The position numbers were made by a program, and so were the translations under genes. The notes under the pieces were generated by a model. The model was not told the origin of the DNA. It made no database searches and was given only the letters and a program-made list of their open reading frames with translations. Below, piece after piece: positions 1-7,959 of a stretch of DNA of 21,782 nt. Within the stretch, counting starts at the first letter, position 1, and every line of letters starts with the position of its first letter. The DNA comes from Rhizomucor pusillus (Eukaryota > Mucoromycota > Mucoromycetes > Mucorales > Lichtheimiaceae), in contig FWWN02000259.1 in NCBI GenBank assembly GCA_900175165.2, positions 1 to 21,782 of the forward strand. Direction: 5' to 3'.

Positions 1-274
1 AGAGGATGTTCTCGATTGAAGAGATTCTTCTTTATTCTATTCAACTGGTTGTATATATACTTTTCTAATGGGATGGTCCTGCAAGTAACTAGAATATGCT
101 AAATCTATCCTTGCACTTGGATCTTTAAGCTTGTTCCCGCATGTTCTCCGAGTTTCTTTGAACTTCCTAACTTTGGATTGTTCAACTCCGCAGCCTTGGT
201 TTCCTATTTTGGTCGTCCGGGATTTCTGGGCTTGACGTACCTATATGTAAACAGCACCGTCATCACCAACAAAA

Positions 275-346
275 TCCTCTATGGTCCAGTGGCTAGGATC
301 CCGGTCTTTCACACCGGTGGCCCGGGTTCGATTCCCGGTGGGGGAA
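275..346 (+). tRNA. tRNA-Glu (anticodon TTC)
   Basis: The 72-nt sequence folds as a complete cloverleaf. The 7-bp acceptor stem pairs 275-281 with 339-345 (two G-U pairs), and A346 is the discriminator. The anticodon stem 301-305/313-317 encloses a 7-nt loop with anticodon TTC at 308-310, which reads Glu codons. The T arm has a 5-bp CCGGG/CCCGG stem around TTCGATT. Internal promoter boxes fit: A box near 282-292 and B box GGTTCGATTCC at 325-335. A T-rich Pol III terminator follows at once (347-356). No intron is seen and CCA is not encoded, as expected in eukaryotes. Confidence 0.95.
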
Positions 347-400
347 TTGTTTTTTCACAGCCGTCCTCCCGGTGGGGGAATTGTTTTTTCACAGCCGTCC
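333..400 (+). repeat. 34-bp tandem duplication of the tRNA 3' end and terminator
   Basis: Two exact head-to-tail copies of a 34-bp unit occupy 333-366 and 367-400. The unit begins inside the T arm of the tRNA, covers its last 14 nt, runs through the T-rich terminator and ends in the flank. The first copy completes the tRNA. The second is an extra tRNA 3' stub followed by its own T run. Confidence 0.9.
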
Positions 401-1020
401 TCGTGGACGGACATCAATGCTTCCTTTTTGGTCACTTCGCAGTTGTGTCGTAACACTTCTTTTTTGCGCTACCACCCACACAGAAAGTAGAAGACCACGA
501 AGGTAGGACCATGAAGATAGAAGGTAGTTAAGTGTCGATGGTTTTTTTGTTTCTGGATATATTTGTACTGCTTTTCGATTCTACGGATATATGATTGTGG
601 TATCCAAGGTTGTAAAATAGAAAGAGGAGAATGAAACGGACATATAACATCATCTCCGATCTGATAGAAGTACATAAAGTCTTGGTGACCTAATAAAGAG
701 CCTCACAAGAGTCTCACAGTATTTCACTGTCTCTGTCTATCACTGCTATCTCACGCTAAACACACTCGTTGTCGTATTCCAGCATACTTCCACATAAATT
801 GAATTAGTCATCTCCGTTGTCATCCTGTTGTTGGAATAATAACTCTAGGAACAATGGTGCAAAAAGACCGCCATTTAATATCCAGCAGATATGGGATAAG
901 CTGTTATGCTCCAATTGTAGCATCCAACATTCCGTTTCGTAAGAAATTGATAGGATCTCTTGATCTTACCCTGCACTTCATATCCTCCCTTTATGCTATG
1001 GTAACACAGATAGCTTAATT
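401..1020. other. Stretch without a recognisable gene
   Basis: No credible coding region is seen; the short open frames have unconvincing translations. The only item of note is the segment at 712-730, which recurs with one extra T at 2779-2798 (see the separate repeat entry). Confidence 0.5.
712..730 (+). repeat. Short dispersed repeat, copy 1
   Basis: TCTCACAGTATTTCACTGT here matches 2779-2798, which has one extra T in the T run. Both copies lie downstream of a TAATAAAG string and are followed by a T/C-rich tract. The arrangement would suit the 3' parts of two related solo LTRs, but full LTR boundaries could not be defined. Confidence 0.4.
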
Positions 1021-1269
1021 GCCGCTATCTTGATCTTAACAGCTCCAATTATACACCAGACAATGGTTTCCCGCTCTGATGATGACAGATGCTCGGCAGA
1101 TCCTCACCCATCATTGGTTAACGGGCTTCTTGGGATTACAAGGATGCTATCTTGTCGGGATTTCCTTCGGACACAACGTTTTCTCTCTCGGGCACAACAA
1201 CCTACCCTGCCGAAAGTTGTCTCGAACAATGCAATGTCTAATTTGTTGAATTGTTGATTTGAAAACCAA

Positions 1270-1802
1270 GAAGAGCTGAAACTGTTGCTCAGGTTATTGC
1301 GTGTTGGGATCGCTATGCTGTTACAACGAAGTCCAGCAGGATTCGTCACTTGCACCTGCAGTGTTGTTGCGGAGGAATTTTCTACAACAAACATAACCTG
1401 ACCGCTGCTACCGTCAAGGTCAAGCGCGATTCAATGATACGCTAGATCATTTGGGATGATGATTGGATGTTGTGTCCGAAGGAAATCCCATCTTGTCTTC
1501 GATAATGCACCAATCCATAACCCTGAATACATCACCTCGACTATCGAATAATGGGGATTCAATGCTATCTTCTTACCGCCTTACTCTTCATTACTCAATC
1601 CTATTGGGGAGTTTTTGCAAAAGTGAAGATGTTGGTTCGGAGGGAGCCGATGAATGACAAAGACAACCTCACATCAAGGTTGGTTCATGCAATTGCACAA
1701 GTAACTGTATCAGATGTCAATGGTTGGATACGACACTCTATTTCATTTTTCAATCGTTGTCTCCAGCAAGATGCTTTCCTGTTAATAAACACCTTGGCTT
1801 AG
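1270..1802 (+). pseudogene. Decayed Tc1/mariner-like DDE transposase fragment
   Basis: Reading on the plus strand from about 1489, the translation contains the element core FDNAPIH (GAT of the catalytic Asp at 1501-1503), then FLPPYSSLLNP, and in a shifted frame FAKVKMLVRREP and GWIRHSISFFNRC. These are the last two thirds of the catalytic domain of Tc1/mariner-type transposases. It is broken: an in-frame TAA at about 1549, a frame change near 1612-1618 (after NPIGEF), and the residue at the usual third catalytic position after NPI is Gly rather than Glu or Asp. Upstream, about 1275-1350 (ETVAQVIACWDRYA) could be a remnant of the helix-turn-helix region, but the first catalytic Asp region is not found, so an internal deletion is likely. 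Terminal inverted repeats were not found. The coding end at about 1802 is well supported; the 5' limit is a guess. Confidence 0.75.
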
Positions 1803-1805
1803 TGA

Positions 1806-3045
1806 CATAGTTATTTACAACCGATTTGTCGTAATCGTTTCTTATGGTCATCATTAGTGATGCTATGAGGATTTTATACATGAATTCTGCATGAATTTTG
1901 CGAAAGCTACTTCAGCCAATTCGAAGCAAGATGATTTTTTGACATGTCCCAAGGCATTCCAATTTCTGGTCGATGTCTGGCAAATGATGGCATTGTAAAA
2001 CGCAGACCGAAGTTAGAAGTTGGGCAAAAATGTGGATTCAATACAAAGCTAAAGGATGATTTCTACTCGGCCAAGCATATTGACTGAGATCACAGACGGT
2101 TACTCTCGAATTGCGTCAACGGCTTCTTTGAGGAGCGCTAACTGCTTCTTCGGTGTGAGCGAAACTATTCTCCTGGAGACGCTAACTGCGCCTCTCGAAA
2201 CGGGCAATTTCTTAGTTCAAAGACTGTAAATTAAGGCACAACAAAGTCGAGTCCCTGCAATAACAAATTCGGAGAATACCTCACAAATTGATAGCCCACA
2301 ATTTACAAGAACGATTACCCCCACATTCAATGCAATACGTTATACCAAAAGATACCAGTGTTGCTGATACCGTAATACGCAACCTAGAGGGGGCAATGTG
2401 GTAAAGCACATACATCCCGGTAAGCATTGAACAATAAAAGAGTTTCAGAAAACACTCCGTGATCCAATAATGGTGGACGGTTGCGTATATCGTCATATCG
2501 ATAATCTGGAAAGAAAAAAAAGAATGCAACTGAGATAAAGGTGCATGGCTGACACAAGAGTCAAAATGGTACCTGGATCGACCTGTGTCAGATGAAAACT
2601 TTTAATTAGTGGCACACAACCTCTTCAGACAGAATGGCCGCTTATCCCAGAATCGATCTAAGGGTGGAAGGCTTTCCAAAGCAATATGAACGGTCCATCT
2701 ATTCCGTTATCTGAGACATACTGAGAAGATATATAATAAAGTTGAGCATCGGTTGGAGGTCATTCAACATAAGTCCATTCTCACAGTATTTTCACTGTTT
2801 CCACTTGTGTTTTTCTACTGTTTTTATCACACGAGGCAGCGACATTGAAATGTAGCGCGCTCCGGCTCATGCATCATGCATTGCATGCTCTGTTGTATTG
2901 TCTAAATATGATACTAGACCAGAGCGCGTCTACCAATTGTTCTGCTGATGATTCGAGTCTAAAGTGACGTATACTGTCCAAGGTGAAATTGACTGTTGTG
3001 CCTAAGTCAATGGAGGCCATCCAATTCTAGTTGATTCCGTTTCGA
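1806..3045. other. Gene-free, AT-rich stretch, probably old repeat debris
   Basis: No frame gives a convincing protein. There is a short inverted repeat (CTGACACA at 2549-2556 against TGTGTCAG at 2584-2591). A repeated CGCTAACTGC-type motif occurs near 2138 and 2180. An LTR-like run holds a TATA-type AT tract near 2733 followed by the 2779-2798 motif shared with 712-730. Nothing else could be assigned. Confidence 0.4.
2779..2798 (+). repeat. Short dispersed repeat, copy 2
   Basis: This is the partner of the copy at 712-730, identical except for one additional T. It is followed by a T/C-rich run to about 2830. Confidence 0.4.
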
Positions 3046-3050
3046 CTTCA

Positions 3051-3133
3051 GATATGGTACTAAGCTCTCCGGCGGCGCTTTATTCTCAGTAATAGAAAAA
3101 TTTTTTGCTTCTATCTATAATCTTTGTATCTTT
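3051..3133 (+). repeat. DIRS left inverted terminal repeat
   Basis: The sequence from GATATGGTAC to GTATCTT is the near-perfect reverse complement of 7323-7407. Only scattered substitutions and a few bases of length difference in the A/T run separate the two. Confidence 0.93.
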
Positions 3134-3163
3134 CCAAGCCGCGCACCGTGGTAGAATTGATTC

Positions 3164-4050
3164 ATGAATCAAAATGATGAGACACGAGAACAAATCCAGC
3201 AGTTACAGAACTAGCTGGCCAAAGCCATGGAGGTCAATAACCTCCGTGCACAGCTTCAGGCGCGCGACAGGGACAACAAATATGACCTACCTGCAGAATC
3301 TTCTCGGATTCGGAACACGTTACCAGTGCAGAACTCAAATCGAACATTAAACAGTTCACAAAAGACTTATAATACTATGAAGGAGACAAATGGACCAGAA
3401 GTGACGCCGTCAACAAGACCTTTGTGGCAGAGCTTAAACACAAGACAGTGGAAGCCCATGCCACCATCCCACTGAGATACATGGACGCTGACAAGCTCCG
3501 GCATGCAGCCCGAGTAGCAATAGAAATCTTTCAAGACCTCAAATTCATTATCGATCGACAAGGAGGTGAAGACAACCACACACGCCTGGAACAAGCAATG
3601 GAAGAATGTAGACGCCTGACCATCTACGGCTTTGCTAGTGGCAAAGAAGTCGACAATGAAGTCCGAGAAACAACAGCAAAAACTTAAGTTTACCAGTCAG
3701 TGCAAGAGAGTGGCAGCAAGAAGATGAAACTGACAAGGACCTGGCCTTCTCTCCGGAAATGGTGCAAAACATCTATTGGAGCAGATTCGAAGATCAACTG
3801 CTTAGAAATCCCTCACAACCAAGACGAGGATACTATCATGGAAACAGACATGGAGAAAGGTTTCAGCGATTCGGGAACAACCGCCCAAAATATTTTTTTT
3901 TTTTTTTTTGGCGGAAAACGGAACCAGCAACAACAAACAAATCACGTGAACGATCAGAAACAACAGAACCACTAAGAACATCACCAGCGCCATCCAGTCA
4001 GACAACGGAACACTACAGTATACCGCTCTATGCATTCCCCCAGGCGGCCG
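3164..4050 (+). pseudogene. DIRS gag-like region, frameshifted
   Basis: The likely start is ATG 3164. The frame is stopped by TAG at about 3212, then continues in at least three frames: Gln- and Arg-rich at 3227-3475, helical and charged at 3424-3687, and a region rich in Arg, Asn, Gly and Gln at 3759-4050. Position directly upstream of the RT suggests the nucleocapsid or gag-like product. No zinc knuckle is seen. A pure run of 17 T (3893-3909) interrupts the basic region and would encode a run of Phe in a hydrophilic protein, so it is probably a later expansion. Confidence 0.6.
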
Positions 4051-4094
4051 ACCACAGAGGTTTGGCAAAAACTGGGAGAAGATGACCAAGAACT

Positions 4095-5030
4095 CAGCAC
4101 TCATGGCCAAGATCGGTGATACAAGAGGGAAACCGGATTCAATTTGTGACTCCTCCGGTTCCATGGAGACCACGATATTTACAAATAACAGAAGAAGCCC
4201 GGAAAGACGTCGATCAAGCAGTCCACAAATTCATAAAGGCGGGTGTGATCGAACAATCTCCTTCCCAGGACAAACGCTTCCTCCAAACTTTTTCACGATC
4301 AGGGAACCGTACAAGGCTCGTTCTATTTTGGATTGCAGCAAGTTGAACGAGTTCATTCAATGCGCACGTTTCAAGATGGAACGAATACCAGCGCTGAAAG
4401 ATATCAGCAAAGCCGGTGACTAGTTGACCAAATTAGACTTGAAAGATGCCTATGTAGTAGTAGCACTTCATCCGGAATCACGCAAATATGTTTCATTCAT
4501 GCACTGGGGTTTAGTGTACCAATACAAAGCACTCCCATTTGGAATGAGTGTTTCGCCTCGCGTTTTTTCCAAACTTACGCGTTTTGCAATAGAACCCTTG
4601 CGTCAGCAGGGAACCACGTTACCTGGACGACCTTTGTGTTCTGGGCAGCTCATGGCAAGAAGTGAGTCGCCATACACAGCACATTACTAAGCACTTGACC
4701 AATCTGGGATTCTTGATCAATTGGGAGAAGAGCGTGGTGACACCCAACCGACAACAACAATTCTTGGGTTTTATGTTCGACACGAAGACCATGAAGATTT
4801 CAGTACCCAAGGAAAAACTAGCCAAGCTAGCGACGCACATACGACAAGCCGATGGGAAGACATTGATCTGCCAATGGATAGAAAGTTTAGTTGGGAAAAT
4901 AACTGTATTGCTACATATCCAATATCTATAGAGATATCTAGCTCGGAACTTGCGTCAAAATGGACACAATTGGGAAGCACTTTGTCCCATAAGCACTCTG
5001 GCCCGGGAAGAGCTAAACTGGTGGACCAAG
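4095..5030 (+). pseudogene. DIRS reverse transcriptase domain, frameshifted
   Basis: The RT would copy element RNA into DNA. Recognisable pieces, in order: the fingers region around RIQFVTPPVPWRPRYLQ (about 4130-4180); AGVIEQSPS (about 4240); a frame change into REPYKARSILDCSKLNEF (about 4300-4360); the catalytic block LDLKDAY at 4433-4453; ALPFGMSVSPRVFSK (about 4530-4573); and the active-site YLDD at 4620-4631. The last lies one frame away from the preceding block, so an indel separates them. The thumb part follows (LGFMFDTKTMKISVP, about 4765-4810). A TAG at 4421-4423 directly precedes the catalytic block. The catalytic motifs themselves are retained, but the reading frame is not. Confidence 0.9.
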
Positions 5031-5059
5031 TTAGCGAAGACCCGCAATAGCTTGCCAAT

Positions 5060-5800
5060 CCGCACCTATACAAACAACAAACCAGACATAGTCATCTACT
5101 TAGACGCTTCCGACTCAGGATGAGGTGTAACCTCAAAACTAGGCGACTTTCGTGGCTTTTGGGACCAAAAGCCAAGGACCAATTCAACCAACCTACGGGA
5201 ACTAAGTACAATCCTGAAAGCCCTACAAATCCATGCTCTACAGTTCCAGGGGAAATCATTACACATATACTCAGACGACATCACGGCGTTAAAGTACGCC
5301 AAAAAGCAGGAGGAACGGCGTCAGCGTATCTCCAAGAGCTCGCATTGGAAATCCACGAAGTGTGTCTCTAATTCAACCTACAAGTTCAATATTTCCATGT
5401 CAAGGGAATCGAAAACAAAAGAGCGGACCAATTGAGCAGGACCAAGATCCCAGTGCATGAGTGGGAGTTACCGCATCATTGGTACCAGAAAATAGTGGCA
5501 TGTTAGGGACCCAGACAAGTCGACGCATCTGCAGCCTTTCACAACAAGAAAACTCCCGTCTACTGGAGCAAGATCAAAGACGACCCAGGAGCAACGGCAG
5601 TAGATGCTTTCCAGCCAGGCTCGGACTGGGATGGCAACTGGGACACCTGGGTTGGGACAGTACCCCGTCCCAAGTCCGAGCCTTATTTCCAACAGAGATG
5701 ACTGACAACGGGGCTACACCTCCATCCACCATGGCGACGTATCCCGAGTTTTACACAAGTTCTACCAGGACAGGGTAACAGAGGCAGTGTTAATGACACC
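5060..5800 (+). pseudogene. DIRS RNase H domain and linking region
   Basis: The RNase H motif YLDASDSG lies at about 5097-5120 and is followed by TGA at 5121-5123. Family members usually have Trp here, so a TGG to TGA change is likely. The second block YSDDITALKY lies at about 5268, then LQELALEIHE, HVKG and ADQLSR (to about 5440) complete the domain. Downstream, about 5460-5700 (EWELPHHWYQKI, then a stop and VDAFQPGSDW) corresponds to the conserved region between RNase H and recombinase in DIRS elements, sometimes described as methyltransferase-like. Several stops and frame changes are present. Confidence 0.82.
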
Positions 5801-5929
5801 GTTGTGGCCCACGCAGTTTTGGTGGCCAATGATCCTCCGTCTATGTACAGGTCGCCCAATGGAGATTCCAATACGGAAATCATGGCATCTAATCGCATGG
5901 CACTCATCAACAAGAAACGGGCACCGCAA

Positions 5930-7186
5930 GGTTTATCGCCGGAAGCGGTGAAATATTTGGCAAGAAGAAACCGCAGACCGAACAATTATATGACGGGAAC
6001 TGGAAAAAATGGACCTCGTGGTGCCAAACACAAAACCCGCCCATCAATCTGTCGGAATACAACGCTGTCCAGTTAGTTGATTTTTAACCGCACACAAGCA
6101 TCTATCAGCCCAAACACTGAATGGTTGTCGCTCAGCTCTCGCGTCCGTTTGGAGATATACGGAGAAGGAGAAACCACCCATTGCGGAAGATCCTTTGGTG
6201 AAAGCATTCTTTGAATCCAAACACAAAGCAGAAGTCAAGTTACCAAATATCCATGATGAAATTTGGGATACGGATTGTCGTGGACAGAATAATAAGATCA
6301 TAAATAAAAGATCTAAAAAATGCTGACCCTGGTCTTCCCGGGTAAACTGTCATTAACAGACAAACTCCTCTCGAAATATTTGATAAACTGATCATTAGTA
6401 TAAATAGCCTTGGTCTGTAGATAGATATCAGGTTATTTTGTTCTTCAGAATTAAAAAGGTTGGATACAGTTTCAGTGTACTCTTACTGTCCGTTCCTTAG
6501 TGTATTGTCCACAATACGTCAAAACATGGGGAAACACTGAAGACTGACCACTACAACGCCTACAAGTCAAGACCATTTGTCTCTTAGCTCTCGCGACAAT
6601 GTGGAGACCCCGATCAGACATTGGACGTCTGCAACGACGAGATATACAATTTAAGTTGGCTCACGAGAGACAATTACAAGGCGTAACCGTATTAGCAAGG
6701 AATCCCAAGGAAAACAAATCGAAGATGTCAAGACTGGGAGCAATTGAGGATGAAGTGTTATGTCCGGTAAAAACCTTGTTCTCATGGATTCAGTAGACAG
6801 AACGCTTACGAGAGAACTTATCTGAGGATCATTCCGTGTTCTTGAAACATGTAGACCATCCAGTGAAAACACCACAGAATATAAGCGATGCAACGGTCGC
6901 GAACTGGTTGAAAGAAGTCATGAAAGAAGCAGCTGTGGACACCCAAAGGTTCAAAGCACATTCGATCAGATCGGCAGCCAGCACGAAGGCAGCAGAAAAC
7001 GGAATTCAGTTTCAAAAAATCAAAAAACATGCAAACTGGAGCTTACAAGCGAACACATTCGAAAATTATTATTACAAGCCCCGTGAACAACATGTAAAAA
7101 GCAGAGAATTACCACGGCAATTTTTCCACTTACGAAGAACAGGACCATATCTGAAGTCGAAACGCATTCAGCTAGAATTGACTTAG
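5930..7186 (+). pseudogene. DIRS tyrosine recombinase, interrupted by a 224-bp insertion
   Basis: This recombinase would insert the circular DNA intermediate. The N-terminal core-binding part lies at about 5985-6273 (SEYNAVQLVDFL, TLNGCRSALASVW, then IWDTD). An insertion occupies 6280-6503. The catalytic part resumes at about 6510 (QYVKTWGN). The first catalytic Arg is in MWRPRSD (about 6599-6619), the HxxR box is in AHSIRSAAS (His 6959-6961, Arg 6968-6970), the Trp is at about 7037, and the nucleophile is a Tyr in ENYYYKP (about 7061-7080). All expected R-H-R-Y elements are therefore present, but stops (TGA after GNTED, TAG at about 6794), frame changes and the insertion make it non-functional. 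Confidence 0.88.
6280..6503. mobile_element. 224-bp insertion with 6-bp flanking direct repeat (possible solo LTR or SINE/MITE)
   Basis: ATTGTC occurs at 6274-6279 and again at 6504-6509. Removing 6280-6509 joins the recombinase reading frame exactly, giving WDTDCPQYVKTWG, so the 6-bp repeat is best read as a target-site duplication. The insert is AT-rich, lacks coding potential and contains a TATA-type string TATAAATAGCC at about 6399-6409 followed by a T/C-rich tail, as in a solo LTR. It does not start TG and end CA at the duplication boundary, so the class is unresolved. Confidence 0.7.
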
Positions 7187-7198
7187 GCACGACAGTCC

Positions 7199-7236
7199 AT
7201 GCGTCAGTTGACGTAGTGCAGGCTGAGGATATGGTA
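7199..7236 (+). repeat. DIRS internal complementary region
   Basis: The 37 bp at 7199-7235 match the reverse complement of 7400-7436 with one visible mismatch. GATATGGTAC within it also equals the outer end of the left terminal repeat (3051-3060). An internal copy complementary to the two outer ends is the template that DIRS elements use to form a circle. Confidence 0.85.
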
Positions 7237-7322
7237 CGCACCCGCCCTTGGTACCGACGCTTTTTTTTAGCGGATCTCCCCTCCCAACTCTTATGAAAAA
7301 TTGTCTCACTTGGCGTCTTGTC

Positions 7323-7436
7323 AAGATACAAAGATTATAGATAGAAGCCAAAAATTTTTTTTTATCACTGAGAATAAAGCGCGGCTCGGAGAGCTTAGCA
7401 CCATATCCTCAGTCTGCACTACGTCAACTGACGCAT
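7323..7436 (-). repeat. DIRS right inverted terminal repeat plus extension
   Basis: 7323-7407 is the reverse complement of the left repeat at 3051-3133. The extra outer part 7408-7436 has no counterpart at the left end but pairs with the internal complementary region, as in other DIRS elements whose right repeat is longer. Confidence 0.9.
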
Positions 7437-7444
7437 TGTTGATC

Positions 7445-7955
7445 AATGGATTCCTTTTGGTGTAGAACGATGGTTTTGGCTAGATATATCTCGAATGCCT
7501 GGTATCTTGCGAGCACACTGTTACTCGGTTGCTCGTTCCTTTTCGAAAATCATTTTTTTTGAATTCTCCTGACATATTGTCGAGAAGATATTCGGAAAGG
7601 GATAGAACGTCTGATTAATGGCCTTTCTCGAATCTGTTTTCAGAGGCCCACACAAAATTTCTGAATCTTTGTGAGGCATGGATTCTTGATGTTCGGCTTT
7701 TAGACATTTCGTATGTTTCCCAGAGGACGCCATCAAAAGTGTTGTCAGCGGAAGGAGTACGAGCAAAACCGAAGATGGAGATTATTGGCATGATCGAATG
7801 CCACAATAACTACAGCATCGATATAGCACGAGTTGCATTGGTTGGATTCAACAGTAAGTTGTAACCTTCAGAAGCGATCTTTGGGGCATACTCGTGCTCT
7901 ATTTGGACAGCCATGAGGCTTACAACATCATCCGGATCTTGATCTTCGAAGAAGT
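7445..7955. other. Stretch between the DIRS element and the MULE-like remnant
   Basis: No clear gene. On the minus strand, 7615-7806 is open and may be an out-of-frame continuation of the C-terminal part of the MULE-like pseudogene to its right; its translation matches nothing I recognise. Terminal inverted repeats for that element were looked for here and not found. Confidence 0.3.
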
Positions 7956-7959
7956 CGAC

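Larger units (their letters stand above)
3051..7436 (+). mobile_element. Degenerate DIRS-type tyrosine-recombinase retrotransposon
   Basis: A nearly complete element of about 4.4 kb. It has a left terminal repeat (3051-3133), a gag-like region, reverse transcriptase, RNase H, a linking region, a tyrosine recombinase, an internal complementary region (7199-7236) and an inverted right terminal repeat (7323-7407, extension to 7436). This order and the inverted terminal repeats are diagnostic of the DIRS group, which integrates with a tyrosine recombinase through a circular intermediate instead of a DDE integrase. All coding regions carry stops and frameshifts, so the copy is dead. A 6-bp GTTGAT occurs just outside both ends (3030-3035 and 7438-7443). 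DIRS elements are not expected to make target duplications, so this may be chance or part of the ends. A 224-bp insertion splits the recombinase region. Confidence 0.93.

Noticed and set aside
178..490. Open frames over the tRNA region
   Set aside because: They run through the tRNA and its duplicated tail; the translation is repeat-driven and not protein-like.
2281..2529. Minus-strand open frame of 82 codons
   Set aside because: No family resemblance, no start context or introns of note, and it lies in repeat debris.
2549..2591. 8-bp inverted repeat as a hairpin terminator or transposon end
   Set aside because: The stem is short, the loop is 27 nt and no adjacent gene or duplication supports a role.
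6268..6522. Solo LTR with TG...CA ends and 5-bp duplication ATACG around the insertion
   Set aside because: ATACG does flank TG...CA-like ends loosely, but joining there breaks the recombinase frame; the ATTGTC repeat restores it exactly.
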